64,000 nt of DNA, from NCBI GenBank assembly GCA_017607445.1, contig JAEVHH010000004.1:5642001-5706000 (forward strand), given 5' to 3'. Below the pieces are notes generated by a model that did not search any database, was not told where the DNA came from, and worked only from the letters and a program-made list of their open reading frames with translations. Origin of the DNA: Histoplasma ohiense. Lineage: Eukaryota > Ascomycota > Eurotiomycetes > Onygenales > Ajellomycetaceae. Made by a program: the position numbers and the translations under genes. Below are positions 47,912 to 60,879 of the stretch, one piece after another; positions within the stretch are counted from its first letter, which is position 1, and each line of letters starts with the position of its first letter.

Positions 47912-50900
47912 AACATAAATGAGAGCTCAAGAAGCAGAAAGCTAGCTGAAGATTTGAGTAGAAGATGCAAGTGAACACAATCATAATCTCTGTCATTGTA
48001 AATAGCCTAGTCAATGTATGAGCAATGATAGACAGTAGTTTTCTTCATTACACTCTTATAGACACTCAGCTGATTGAGAAGCATAAGCTTCAGTGTATTC
48101 TCTTTCTCAAATTATATAAACTCAGTGGATTTGACAGCCTCAGAGGATTCACCTCCTACAATATGATAAGATTTAATGTTGATGTAGAAGAACATGAGAA
48201 AAAGAACATATACACATACAAAATACAAAATCTTGAGTACAATCTAATGCTCAGTCTATCATAACTCACAGAATTTGAAACCTTGTTGAACATACACAAC
48301 CACTGTCTTATTTTCTCAGAAGACAACCATATTTACAAGAAGAATGTTGATAGAACCACTGATCTCACTCAGATATCAGCAGAAGCATACAAACTACTAA
48401 TTCATCAAGCATATGAGAAGAAGAACATTCAAGTGTTTGCTGCTAGTATGATGAATATCAAAAAAGCATTAGAAAAGTTAGAACTCAAAGATCTCAAGAA
48501 ATCATGCAAGAAACTATCTGAATTGTACAAAAGCTTCACAGATATGTTCAATGAGAAAGAAGCTGAAAAGCTTCTCCCTCATCAAGAATCTAGTATAGAT
48601 CATACAATCAAGCTCATTAAGAAAAATGATAAGAATCTGCAACTGCTCTGAGATTCTCTCTACAGTATATTGCACAACAAGCTTCTCATTCTATGAAAAA
48701 TGCTCAATGGATTACTGAATAAAGGCTTCATTTGTGTTAGCAACTCATCCATCACAGCATCTGTACTGTTTGCAAAGAAATCAGAAGAAGGCTTATGATT
48801 CTGTGTTGACTACTGAGAACTCAACAAGATTACACAGAAGGACTGATACTCTCTTTCACTTATCAACAAAATACTTGAATAAATAGAAAAAACAAAATGA
48901 TTTACAAAGCTTGACATCTCTGCAGCCTTCTATAAGATAAGGATTAATGAAGGTGATGAATGGCTAACCACTTTTCATATATGTTATGAATTATATGAAT
49001 GGACAGTGATTCTCTTTGAATTAGTGAATGCTTTGAGCATGTTTCAGAAATACATTAACTGAGCTCTATGAGATCTGCTCAACAAGATCATCTCAGCATA
49101 CATGAATGATATTCTGATCTTCACTGATGAACCACTCACTGAGTACTGCAAGCATGTACAACAAGTGCTTGACTGCCTACATAAAGTTGAACTGTAAATG
49201 AACATTGACAAATGCAACTTTGAGATCAAGTCTACAATCTATCTAGAATTCATCATTGAAGCTGAAAAAGATGTACACATAGATTCTAAGAAGATGGAAG
49301 CAATTCTCAACTGAAAGATATCAGTCTTGATAAAAGAGACTAGAAACTTTCTAGAATTTGTCAACTTCTATTGAAGATTCATCAAAAACTTCTCTGATAT
49401 CATACAATCACTGACAGATCTGATCTGAAAAGATGCTGTATTTCAATGAACTGATGAAGCAGACACAGCATTCAAAAAGCTGAAGTGTATATTCACAAAT
49501 ACCTCAATGCTACAATCATTCAATTTGAATAAGCATACAATTCTTGAAACAGACATCTCAGATTATGTAGTAGATGAGGCACTGATGCAATATGATAACA
49601 AAGATATTCTACAATTCTGTGTCTTTATTTTGAAAAAGATGTCACTCATCAAATGCAACTATGAGATCTATAACAAGAAGCTTCTAGTGATCATACAATG
49701 TCTTGAAGAATGAAAGTCTGAACTTATGAGTGTTGAAAAGTTTGAGATTGTTACTGATCATAAAAACTTAGAGTACTTCATGACTACTTATAAGCTCACT
49801 GAAAGACATATGTGTTGATCATTGTTTCTTAGCTATTTTTCATTCACAATTTGTTATTGATCTGAAGTAGAGAACATCTTTGTGAATGCTCTGTCTCACT
49901 GAGAACAAGATATATCATCTGATGACTTGAACAACAGATGGAAACACTGAGAGCATTGATTAATCAACTCTGCAATTATAGAAAGTTCTACACAATCAGA
50001 TGAACTCTGTATACATATCAATCAGTTCCAAGCTCAAGAACCCTCACTTGAAGAACAATGAAGACTAGCAACAGAAGCAGATGAATTCTGACAGCAAGTT
50101 ATTGAAGTCATACAAAGTAAAGCATCTCAATTCCCCACAGATGTATATCCAAGAACAGATATCTCAGCATATTCAATTGACAATGACAACCACTTACACT
50201 TTCAAGATAGATGATGGATCCCCAATTCAGAATCTCTACAAACACAAATCATACAAGAAATTCATGACTTGTCAATGATCAGACATTCAGAATATGAAAT
50301 CATATACAACATCATCATCTGAAAATTCTACTGATCAAATATATTGAAAGATATATATCAGTTTGTACACAACTGTAATCACTGTGACTCAGTGATGACA
50401 TGATGTGAACACTGAAAAGAGATGCTGAAGCCTCTATCTGTCTTCAACTGAATTTGATGTGATATAGCTATCAATTTTACAGTTTTCTTACTCAAAAGTG
50501 AAGATTCTATGAACATTCTAGTCATTGTCAATCAACTCAGCAAGAGTGTAATACTACAGCTCTGTGACAAGATGAATATCAAAGTAGTTGCAGATGTCTT
50601 CATCAGAAGCTCATTCTATCATATACTCAGTCTGCCTTCATTCATTGTATCAGATAGAGACAGTCAATTTGTCAGTGCATTCTGAGCTCATATATGCCAA
50701 TTATTAAGAATTGAATGAAAGTTATCAACAGTGTATCACTTAGAGACTGATGGAGCTATCAAAAGAATGATATAAATGATAAAGAACATTCTCTGTAAGT
50801 TCTGCAATTACACATAAGACAACTGAAACAATCTGCTGCCACACACTGAGATTGCAATTAACAGTTGAGATTTCATTATAACAGATGTAAGCTCATTCTT

Positions 50901-51530
50901 TCTTATATATGAATACAACTTAGAGATTCTGAACTTCTCTGAGACTCTCTGAGAAACCATATACATCTGCAGCCTCATACAGACAGCAGAGAACATCATG
51001 AGTAAGTTGAAGAAAGTTCACAAATGAGCAGAAACTTCAATAATCAGTGTTCAGTAAGATTACAAGAATCAAACAAACATCAGAAGAAGTTCTACAACTC
51101 AATATCATATAGAAAACAAAGTCTGACTGAATCTCAAGAACATAAGAACAGATCACCTCTTATGTACACTAGATTATCATCATATCAAGTACACAGTGAA
51201 GAAAGTGCTAGATACACATAATTATCAACTCAACATCTCATCTGACATCCACAATGTCTTTCATACAAACCTGCTTCAACCCACAGCTGAGAATCCATTC
51301 CCCTCACAGAGAATCTTCAATTGACAGCCATTCATCATTGTAGAAGAAGACAATGAACTCAAGTGAGAAATTGAAGCAATTCTTAACAATAGAATCAATC
51401 ATCATCATCACAAATACCTCATCAAATGAGTAGAATATGATCATCTGATCTGAGAATCTGCATCTATTTTAAAGAACACTGCTGCTCTCAACATCTATGA
51501 GTTCTCACTCACTCTGATAGAGAGAGATAA
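47912..51530 (+). pseudogene. A5 pol polyprotein (PR-RT-RNaseH-IN-chromodomain)
   Basis: Protease about 47960-48300, active site Asp-Ser-Ser at 48031-48039, so the Gly is lost. An open linker stretch covers 48283-48651. Reverse transcriptase about 48660-49320, with Tyr-Met-Asn-Asp at 49099-49110. RNase H about 49510-49930 (TDISDYVVDEALMQYDN). Integrase about 50250-51310 (VSDRDSQF about 50648). Chromodomain about 51340-51480. Purine tract AGAGAGAGATAA, then the LTR, into which the frame reads for four codons. Breaks are mainly TGA. Confidence 0.9.
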
Positions 51531-52064
51531 TGTGATGAATTAGCATCTGTTAGTAATTAACTTATGCAATCAACTTCTCTTCTGCATCTGCTTGTTTCTG
51601 ACTGTTGTGATTTTGTGTAACTCTCAATGTTCTTTCACTTCATGCTCTGTGCTTGTATAGTTTCTAACAATTCTTCTGTGTAGCTCTTAACATTCTTCTA
51701 CTCTGTGCTCTGCACTTGTGTAGTCTCTAACAATTCTTTCACATAACTTCTAACATTCTCTCATTTCATGTTCTGCATTCATATAGTCTCTAATGATTCT
51801 TCTGTGTAGCTCTCAATGATTTCTCTGTCTCATGCTTCACACTCATGTAGTTTCTAACAATTTTTATACATATCTTTTAATATTCTTCCACTCCACACTC
51901 CACTGTGGAGTGGCTTCTGATATTCTTCCACCTCAAACTTCTCTCTATAAGAACTCTCTTTGTACAACCTTTTCTTCTGATTTCTTTTCTCTTTCTTTCC
52001 TTAATCAATTCGTAATCTGTAATTAGAATAGTATCAAATCGTTAATCGAAGTACGCCCGTTACA
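51531..52064 (+). repeat. A5 3' LTR (534 bp)
   Basis: Starts TGTGATGAATTAG and ends AAGTACGCCCGTTACA. The left part has lost CpG and CpC that the 5' LTR keeps; the right edge keeps CpG that the 5' LTR has lost. Confidence 0.96.
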
Positions 52065-52069
52065 GCTAT

Positions 52070-53391
52070 CTACATTCCTTCTAGCAAAGCAATCACTCAG
52101 AAGTTATTACAAATACATCATGATGATCTCTGAGCAGATCACTTTGATATTGCCAGAACCTTAGAGCTTCTACATCACAAATATTACTGGAATACACTCT
52201 GAAAAGACATTGAAACATACATCAGAGAGTGTGATATCTGCCAGCATGTTAAAGCTAAGAGACATAAACCATACAGATAACTTGTCAAAATCCCCATATC
52301 TATTAGATCATTCAGTTCTCTTGCTATGAATTTCATCATTGAATTACCATCAGTAATTCAAAAGAGAATCATCTATAATAGTATTTTGATCATACTGAAC
52401 TGCTATACTAAACTAGCTAAGTACTTCTCTTGCATGACTTCAATTACTGCTTCTGATTTTGCAGAGTTGTTCATAGATACTATTCTAAGCAATTACAGTT
52501 CATCTTCATCTATCATATCTGATAGAGATAAGTTGTTTACCAGTCACTACTGATCAACATTCTGTTATTATTTACAAGTTAAGCGCAATCTGAGTACAGC
52601 ATTCCACCCTTAAACCAATGGACAAACAGAACATCAGAATCAAACATTAGAGAACTATTTACAAGCATACTCAAACTACTATCAGAATAACTGAGTGAAT
52701 CTACTTCCACAGACACAATTCATCTACAATTCTGTTTCTCAAGCATTTATTGATATGCCACTGTTTCAAGCACTACTAGATTATGATTCTGTTTCATCAA
52801 GAGAGATAATTGATAAAGAATCTGAATCTGTAACCTCTATCAATCTTGAGCTCTTAGCTACAGCAAGGGTGAAGAAATTACAAGAGATACAAAACAACCT
52901 TCAAGTCAAAGTCCAAAAATCCTTTGAAAAGCAAGTGGAATACTATAACAGAAGACATCAAGAGAAATTCTTTGCTATTGAAGATCAAGTTCTTCTATCT
53001 TTCATGAATATAACAACTTCTAGACCTTGCTGCAAGCTTGAAGATAAATGATTTGAATCATTTACAATTCTGAACATCATTGAATCACAAGTATATTGAC
53101 TAGATCTTCCAAGAACCTTTGAATCTATGCATTCTGTCTTTCATGTTACCTTGTTGGAACTCTATTATCAGAGACCAGATGAAGAATCTAAGAAACCTTC
53201 TGACATTCTATTCAAAGATGAAACAGAATATTTTATTGAAGCCATTTTGAATAAACAATTGCATCATAATAAAGAGTAATATCTTGTCAAGTGGAAAGAA
53301 TATTCTAATACTGAGAACACTTGGAAATCTTGTAATAACCTTTTGAATTCCTGTAACCTTCTCAAAGAATATGAGAAGGTAAATTGAAATT
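52070..53391 (+). pseudogene. D pol, integrase and chromodomain
   Basis: Continues D pol after A5. The zinc domain His-His-Cys-Cys (52115-52250) ends CDICQHVKAKRHKPYR. The first catalytic Asp near 52327 is Asn (AMNFIIELP). The second block ISDRDKLF (near 52515) is intact. The third block reads TNGQTEHQN near 52615, with the Glu present. A 118-codon open stretch covers 52695-53051. The chromodomain is about 53215-53370 (YLVKWKEYSNTENTWK). It ends at TGA about 53389. Confidence 0.88.
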
Positions 53392-53772
53392 GATCCCTTG
53401 TTAAAAAGAAGTGTTTCAGAACACAATATTAGTAGTTCTTCTATTTTTTTCTATAAAGGTTTTGAAGTTTCTACTTATCTACACTTCTGCTTTGAACTGT
53501 GAAAGATTCTTGAAACTTAGTGGCACTCTTCTCCTTTTTATCCTACAAGGTTTTAGGAGTTTAATGAGGCTACATTACAATTTCAAACCCTGATCAGAAG
53601 GAAAAAGCAAAGAATCAAGATATTATTCTGAGCATTATGCTCTTGATGAAAAAACTATTTAAGAAAGAAATCTCTCAAAGAACTGTTCAGAATACTGTCT
53701 ATAATCTAATTTTTCTTCATAATTTCAAATTCTTTTTCAATTTTATCAATCCTTTCTACAAGCTACAATCTG
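53392..53772. other. D spacer between pol and antisense gene
   Basis: About 380 bp, AT-rich. Short plus-strand frames here are hydrophobic and show no family signature. Probably 3' untranslated sequence of both convergent genes. Confidence 0.6.
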
Positions 53773-54620
53773 TTAGCAATTATTTACTGAAATTCCTTTG
53801 GTTATACATACTGTATAAAACATTGTCTTCAAGCATTCAATATTTTGGCCCATCTCCCCCATCTGCATAATCATTTTTTTCATTTTTTCATTCATTTCCT
53901 TCTGAGCGTCCTCAATACGCTGCAGAACCACAAGAACTTCAGAGAAGAGGGCTGAGTTTGATACAACCACAGAAGCAAGAGAAGCAGAGAAGGCAGCAGA
54001 AGCTGACACAGCAACAGATTTTCTCTTGATAAAGGTTCTGCCAGCAGCAACACAGATCTTTCAGCACTGTGAAGCACTGAGAATGTCTTTATCAACCTTA
54101 TTTCACTCAAACAGATAATACACATTGAGCTTCTTTATGAATTGCTTTCACATAGCCAGCAATTTGATGTACTTTTCTGAATCTTCTTGAAATAACACCT
54201 CTAGAGTCATTGCTTGCTCTTTGAAATGTGAGGGGATCTATTCCAGTGTTAATCTGATTGTTAAAAACCTTCAATATCCTTTCAATAAACTTACAGAATC
54301 ACAATGAGATTGATTTGTATGGCATCTTTTACAGTTTTTAAATACCACTTCTCAGACACAAAGAGGAATATCTTCTATTAATTTAAGACAGCAGACACAG
54401 CTTCTCAGCTTCAGACTATAACTGTACTGCTTCTTTTTCATTTGCTCTTCAATTTCTTCATTCATGATCACATTCTCTGTGAGAATTTTTTCCATTGCAG
54501 GACCTGCTGCAATGTTCTCCTCAGTGACAAGACTCTGACTTGATGAATTGACTGGAGTAAACAATATAATTTCTGATTCTATTCAAAGCAAGTTAGCAAT
54601 CTCTTACTGGAAATAGAGAC
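53773..54620 (-). pseudogene. D antisense spliced gene, Cys-rich and coiled coil
   Basis: Minus-strand gene between pol and the 3' LTR. One exon covers about 54620-54295 and includes a Glu/Lys-rich helix and a Cys cluster (SCVCCLK ... NCKRCHTNQSHCDS). Intron 54294-54238, 57 nt, GTAAGT...ATTAACAC...AATAG, joins phase 0 to phase 0. The last exon, 54237-53773, has only three in-frame TGA codons and no other stop over 154 codons. It ends in an Ala/Ser-rich stretch and a Met/Lys/Glu coiled coil (QKEMNEKMKKMIMQMGEM). Further GTAAGT/CAG pairs near 54640-54740 suggest more 5' exons. The function is unknown. Confidence 0.6.
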
Positions 54621-55027
54621 AAAGCAACACAATACTTACTGACTGAGGATTTCTCTGGAAAATATCATTAAAAAACTACTTTTACTGTTAATAAATGTTT
54701 CTATATCAATAACTCATCAGTTCTTTAGTGATTACTTACATTCTTTCTTCAAAATATCAACAGCAGAGATGGGGGAAGGAATCTCTTGATAGCTTATCAG
54801 AATCAGAATTTGCTCAGAGATTCTGATCCTCTATATTCTTTGTGAAATCACATGTTCTATAATTCTATTTACTTCTGTGTTGTCAGTTATGATTCTATTT
54901 ACTTCTATGAGTTTTGTGTTATCAGTGAAACAACAAAGGTTCACTGTCACTTGTTATCATGAATTATCTATAATTACTCTATGATTTTTTGATCTGCTGG
55001 GACAGCAGCTCTTTCAGAGGGGACAGT
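54621..55027. other. D region upstream of the antisense gene, with polypurine tract
   Basis: Minus-strand GTAAGT donors near 54635 and 54737 with TTCCAG acceptors suggest additional small exons, but I cannot settle the structure. The purine tract AGAGGGGACAGT precedes LTR 3. Confidence 0.45.
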
Positions 55028-55410
55028 TGTAAGAAATCCACACTAAGTTGTCAGTGCTAGATCAAAATTGGCAATTACTCTAAAGATATAACATTGCTGA
55101 ATATAGCATCATCAACATTATATCAAGTTTGAAATCAAGATATTATCTTGTCATTTGCATTATATTACATCATCTACATCATAGCAAAGTTTGATCTGTT
55201 TATGATACTGTGTATATAGATAGCAGCTGGCTCAATCTTCTAGAGATCAGCAGATCATTCTGTTTTAATTTGACCTCTACATTCTACAATATCAATATTA
55301 ATCTGAATTCTCTCTGATATATTACTGTATTATCTTCTACAACTTAATCCTTGCAGAGTCTTAAGAACTTCTTGTGATATAAGCAGCTAATTTTCATACC
55401 ACTGCTTATA
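55028..55410 (+). repeat. D LTR 3 (383 bp, right end)
   Basis: Starts TGTAAGAAATCCACAC and ends ACTGCTTATA (ancestral TTACA with one C-to-T). Followed by TGAGG (55411-55415), the right target duplication. CpG is lost throughout, unlike LTR 1 and LTR 2. Confidence 0.93.
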
Positions 55411-55415
55411 TGAGG

Positions 55416-55641
55416 CTGTCAAATTCACTGAGTTTACACAGTTTGAGAAAAGAGATACACTGAAGCTTATGCTTCTCAACCAGCTGAATGTCTATAAGAG
55501 TGTAATGAAGAAAACCACTGTCTATCATTGCTCATACATTGACTAGATTATTTACAATGATAGAAATTATGATTGTGTTTATTTACATCTTCTGCTTAAA
55601 TCTTCAGCTAGCTTTCTGCTTCTTGAGCTCTCATTCATATT
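55416..55641 (-). pseudogene. A4 protease N-terminal part
   Basis: Continuation of A4 right of D. The protease start and active site Asp-Ser-Gly lie on the minus strand near 55522-55514, with the Met at 55528. It is in the -1 frame relative to gag. Confidence 0.85.
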
Positions 55642-56655
55642 TTAGAGCAAGAGCTCATCTTTTCTCTGTTCTTGTCTATCCACAGACAACACAGCATTTA
55701 CACACATGGGGGGTTTACTCAGAGCAATTACATTCAGACATTGATTTACAAAGTGCTCTGACTTGTCACAGTGTATGCAGACTTCTCTGACAATTCAGTT
55801 GACAGCATTCTTCTCTGAGACATTGAAGATTCTCAGACAACTTGCATTTATATATGAGACTCAGTTCATTGATTCTGATTCAGAGGTGGAGAGCACTGCA
55901 GAGTGGTTTGAGATATACATATTTGTTCAGCAGAATTCTCTGCAATTTTGAAGCATGCAGAACTGAGACAGATTGTTGTTCAACAGACAAAGATCAGCAC
56001 AGAATTCACTGTATATTGAGAACTTCAGACACTCTACATTTCAATTATGCAACTGAAAGTTCAAGTTCTTGAACAATATATTGATCTTGATAGTATCATC
56101 TCAGTCTTATCCATCTGCTTCTAGAAGTTTGTGATCAAATTCAGAAAGATAAGTTGTCAACACAACATTCATCTGATGAGTTTGATTAAGTCAGTCTAAC
56201 ATCTTGACTTGAAGTATAGAATTGAGGAAGAGAGAGTTGAGTTGTTGAAAGACTAGCTCTGATGTACACTGATAGTTCTGACAATGATTCATTCAGAATT
56301 GAAATTTTGCTAACACATCATCATTCAATCTGCTATAAATATACCACACTTGATTGAATAGTGAGTCTATTGCTTGTTCATCAATGTTCAATTTGATGTT
56401 CACTTTTGATTTCCACATAAGATAGAGTGCTAGATCTTTCTTGTATTTATCAAAAATTGAAAGCTTCTCTCTTGAGAGCTTTTTGTGAGATGTAAATGTA
56501 GAAGAAACAGTGAATGTAAGAGTGCTCATTTCAGCAAATCATCATTGCAATTCAGTCATCTGTAGTGTCTGCTGCTGAAGAATGCTTTATAGATCTAAGT
56601 TGTCATCCACTGCATTTGAATGTGGTGAGTGTTTGTAGAATTGTTCATAGTTCAT
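55642..56655 (-). pseudogene. A4 gag (337 codons)
   Basis: ATG 56655 to TAA 55644-55642, 1,014 bp. The zinc knuckle at 55779-55738 is C-X2-C-X4-H-X4-C with its last Cys intact. A capsid-like open stretch covers 56529-56293 (REKLSIFDKYKKDLALYLMWK). TGA and TAG breaks elsewhere. Confidence 0.87.
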
Positions 56656-56726
56656 TTTGATATCTAGAAACATGTAATAATAATAAAAAGAAAAGGAATA
56701 CTTGTAGACATTCAGTTCTCTCACAG
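56656..56726 (-). other. A4 leader, part next to gag
   Basis: AT-rich leader sequence just upstream of the A4 gag ATG, ending in CACAG (56722-56726), the left copy of the A6 target duplication. The rest of the leader is at 62831-63107. Confidence 0.8.
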
Positions 56727-57260
56727 TGTAACGGGCGTACTTCGATTAACGATTTGGTACTATTCTAATTACAGATTACGAATTGATTAAGAAAGGAAAG
56801 AGAAAAGAAATCAGAAGAAAAGATTGTATGAAGAGGGTTCTTATAGAGGAAAGTTCAGAGCAAAAGAATATCAGAAGCTGCTTCACAGTGAAGCACAGAG
56901 CAGAAAAACATTAAGAGATACATGTAAGAATTATTAGAAACTACATAAGCACAGAGCATGAAGTGGAGGAATCATTGAGAGCTATGTGAAAGAATTATTA
57001 GAGACTATATGAGTGCAGAACACAGAGCAGAAGAACATTAGAAGCTATACAGAAGAATTGTTAGAGACTACACAAGTGTGGAGCACAGAGTGGAAGAATG
57101 TTAAGAGCTATATAGAAGAATTGTTAGAAACTACACAAGTGCAGAGCATGAAGTGAAAGAACATCAAGAATTATGTGAGGTCACAACAGTCAGAAACAAG
57201 TGAATGCAGAAGAAGAGTTGATTGTGTAAGATAATTACTAACAGATGCTAACTCATCACA
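56727..57260 (-). repeat. A6 3' LTR (534 bp)
   Basis: Plus-strand start TGTAACGGGCGTACTTCG, end GCTAACTCATCACA. The first 60 bp keep CpG (ACGGGCG, TTCGATTAACG, TTACGAATTG), the best-preserved terminal sequence of the family. The pol stop codon TAG lies inside it, at 57250-57248. Confidence 0.96.
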
Positions 57261-60200
57261 TTATCCCTCTCTATCAGAGTGAGTGAGAACTTGTAGATGT
57301 TGAGAGTGATGGTGTTCTTCAAGGTGGACACAGATTCCCAGGTTGGACAATCATATTCTACTCATTTGATGAGGTATTCACAGCAGTGGTGGTTGATTCT
57401 ATTGTCAAGAATTGCTTCAATTTCTTACTTGAGTTCATTGTCTTTTTCTACAATGACAGATGACTGTCAATCAAAGATTCTCTGTGAGAGGAATGAATCC
57501 TCAGCTGTGGGTCAGAGCAGATTCATATGAAAGACATCATGAATACCAGATGAGATGTTGAGTTGATAATTGTGTGTGTCTAGCACTTTCTTCACTGTAT
57601 ACTTGATGTGGCAGTAATCTAGTGTATATGAGAGATGATTCATTCTTATGTTCTTGAGATTCAGCCAGACTTTATCTTCTACATGATATCAGATTATAGA
57701 ACTTCTTCTGATGTTCATTTGATTTTCATGATTTTACTGAGCACTGATCATTGAAGCTTCTGCTCATTCACAGACTTTTTTCAGTTTGCTTACAATATTC
57801 TCTGCTGTCTGTATAAGGCTGTGGGTGTATGCAGTTTCTTGAGAAGTCTCAGAGAAGTTCAGAATCTCTAAGTTGTATCTGTGTAGAAGAAAGAATGAGC
57901 TTACATCTGTTGTAGTGAAATCTCAATCATTAATCACAATCTCAGCATGCAGCAGCAGATTGCTTCAGTTGTCTTGTGTATAATTGCAGAACTTACAGAG
58001 AATGTTCTTTACTGTTTATATCATTCTCTCAATAGCTTCATCAGTCTCTGAATGATACACTGTTGACAACTTTTGTTCAATTCTTAGCAATTGACATATA
58101 CAGGCTCAGAGTGTGCTGATGAATTGACTGTCTCTATCTGACACAATGAATGAAGACAGACTGTGTATATGATAGAATGAGCTTCTGACAAAGACATCTG
58201 CAACTACTTCAGCATTCATCTTGTCACAGAGCTGTAGTATTACATCCTTGCTGAGTTGATTGACAATGACTAGAATGTTTGTAGAACCTCTGCTCTTGAG
58301 CAAGGAAACTGCAAAATCAATAGCTATATCACATCAAGTTCAGTTGAGAACAGATAGAGGCTTCAGCATCTCTTTTCAGCATTCACATCATATCATCACT
58401 GAGCTGCAGTGATCACAGTTGCATACAAACCAGTGTATGTCTTTCAATATATCTGATCAGTAGAATTCTTGAGTGATGATGTTGTACATGATTTCACATT
58501 CTGAGTGCTCAGTCATCAATGAGTCATGAATTTCTTGCATGATCTGTGTTTGTAGAAGTTCTGAATTGGGAATCCATCATCTATCTTGAAAGTGTAAGCA
58601 GTTGTCATTGTTGATTGAATATGCTGAGATATCTGTTCTTGGGTATACATCTGTGGGGAATTGAGATGCTTTGCTTCATACAGCTTCAGTGACTTGTTAT
58701 CAGAATTCATCTGCTTCTGCTGCTAGTCTCCATTGTTCTTCAAGCAAGAGTTCTTGAGCTTGGAACTGGTTGATATGTATGCAGAGTTCATCTGATTGTA
58801 TAGAACTTTCTATAATTGCAGAGTTGATTAACTGATGCTCTTGATGTTTCCATCTGTCATCTAAGTCATCAGATGGCATATCTTGTTCTCAGTGGAACAG
58901 AGCATTCACAAGAGTGTTCTCTACTTCAGATCAATAATGAATTGTGAATAAAAAATGGCTAAGAAACAATGATCAACATATATGTCTCTCAGTGAGCTTA
59001 CAAATGATTGTGAAGTATTCTAAATTCTTATGATCAGTAACAATCTCAAACTTCTTGACACTCATAAGTTCAGACTTTCATTTCTTGAGACATTGTATGA
59101 TTGCTAGAAGTTTCTTGTTGTAGATCTCATAGTTGCATTCAGTGGATGACATCTTTTTCAAGATAAAGGCACAGAATTGTAGAACATCTTTGTTATCATA
59201 TTGTATTAGTACTCTGTCTACTACATAACTCAAGGCATCTGTTTTGAGAATTGTATGCTTATCTGAATCAAATGATTGCAGCATCAAGATGTTTGTGAAC
59301 ATATGCTTCAGCTTTTTGAATGCTGTGTCTGCTTCATCAGTTCATTGAAATATAGCATCTTTCTGAGTCAGATCTGTCAGTGGTTGTATGATATTGAAGA
59401 AGTCTTTGATGAATCTTCAGTAGAAGTTGATGAATTCTAGAAAACTTCTAGTCTCTTTTACTGAGACTGATGTCTCTCAGTTGAGAATTGCTTCCACCTT
59501 CTTAGAATTCATACATACACCTTTTTCAGCTTTGATGATGAATCCTAGATAGGTTGTAGACTTGGTCTCAAAGTTGCATTTGTCAATATCCACTTGCAGT
59601 CTGGCTTTACATAGACAGTCAAGCACTTGTTGTACATGCTTGTGATGCTCAGTGAGCAGTCCATCAGTGAAGATCAGAATATTGTTCATGTACACTGAGG
59701 CAATCTTGTCAAGCAGATCTCATAGAGCCCAGTTAATGTATTTCTGAAACATGCTCAGAGCATTCACTAATTCAAAGAGAGTCACTGTTCATTTGTATAA
59801 TCTGTAATGTGTATGAAAAGTGGTTAGCCATTCATCACCTTCATTAATCCTTATCTTATAGAAGGCTGCAGAGATATCAAGCTTTGTAAATCATTTTGCT
59901 TTTTCTATTTGTTTGAGTATTTTGTTGATGAGTGGGAAAGGGTATTGATTCTTCTGTGTAATTTTGTTGAGTCCTCAGTAGTCAACACAGAATTGTAAGC
60001 CTTCTTCTGATTTCTTCACAAACAGTATAGATGCTGCAGTGGATGAGTTGCTAATATAAATGAAGTCTTTGTTCAGTAATCTATTGAGCATTTTTCATAG
60101 AATGAGAAGCTCATTGTGTGATATGCTGTAGAGAGAATCTCAGAGTGGTTGTGAGTCTTTACTGTCTTTCTTGATAAGCTTGATTATATGATCTATGCTG

Positions 60201-60879
60201 GGTTCTTGATGAGAGGGAAGCTTTTCAGCTTCTTTCTCATTGAATACATCTGTGAAGTCTTCATACAATTTGAGTAGTTCTTTGCACAGTTTCTTGAGAT
60301 CTTTGGGTTCTAACTTTTCTAATGCTTTTTTGATATTCATCATGCTAGCAGTGAACACTTGAATGTTCTTCTTCTCATGCATTTGATGAATTAGTAGTTT
60401 GTATGTTTCTGCTGATATCTGAGTGAGATCAGTGGTTCTATTGACATTCTTCTTGTAAACACAGTCATCTTCTGAAAAAATAAGACAGTGATTGCATGCA
60501 TTCAACAAGGTTCCAAATTCTGTGAGCCATGATAGATCAAGCATTAGATTGTACTCAAGATCTTGTATTTCATATGCATATACATTCTTTTTCTCATGTC
60601 CTTCTACATCAATGTTAAATCTTACCATGTTGTAGAAGGCTGATTCTCTGAGGCCATCAAATTCACTAAGTTTACACAGTTTGAAAAAGAGAATATGCTG
60701 GAGCTTATGCTTCTCAACCAGCTGGGTGTCTATAAGAGTGTAATGAAGAAAACCACTGTCTATCATTGCTTGTATGTTGACTAGACTATTTACAATGACA
60801 GAGATCATGATTGCATTCACTTGCATCTTCTGCTTGAATCTTCAGCTAGCTTTCTGCTTCTTGAGCTCTTATCTATGTT
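57248..60879 (-). pseudogene. A6 pol polyprotein (PR-RT-RNaseH-IN-chromodomain)
   Basis: Read right to left, in the -1 frame relative to gag. Protease from about 60830: active site Asp-Ser-Gly intact at 60760-60752, and one open run of 228 codons covers 60826-60140. Reverse transcriptase about 60130-59380, motif Tyr-Met-Asn-Asn at 59692-59681 (both Asp lost). RNase H about 59300-58880. Integrase about 58560-57500 (VSDRDSQF near 58140-58120; SKDVILQLCDKM about 58240). Chromodomain about 57450-57320. The frame ends at TAG within the LTR. No canonical slippery heptamer was found at the gag-pol overlap. Confidence 0.9.

Larger units (their letters stand above)
31644..52064 (+). mobile_element. 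Element A5, family A, hosting B4 and B3
   Basis: LTRs 31644-32177 and 51531-52064, both 534 bp. Target duplication GCTAT at 31639-31643 and 52065-52069. B4 (33175-47514) interrupts gag. Without it A5 is about 6.08 kb. The outer ends of both LTRs keep CpG, while the rest is strongly decayed. Confidence 0.97.
20368..55410 (+). mobile_element. Element D, Ty3/gypsy chromodomain family D, hosting B2 and A5
   Basis: Bounded by 383-bp LTRs. The left end is duplicated (20368-20750 and 20757-21139) and the right LTR is 55028-55410. Flanks TGAGA (20363-20367) and TGAGG (55411-55415) are the target duplication with one G-to-A change, and joining them restores A4. B2 interrupts gag (duplication CTCAT) and A5 interrupts pol between RNase H and integrase (duplication GCTAT). 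Net length is about 7.1 kb with one LTR at each end. D is less decayed than A and B: its polymerase motif is intact. Confidence 0.94.

Noticed and set aside
52326..53051. Independent host genes at 52326-52553 and 52695-53051
   Set aside because: They are consecutive pieces of the D integrase, with the zinc domain upstream and the chromodomain downstream.
53411..53870. Small hydrophobic plus-strand ORFs after D pol
   Set aside because: Low-complexity AT-rich frames with no motif. They overlap the 3' end of the D antisense gene.
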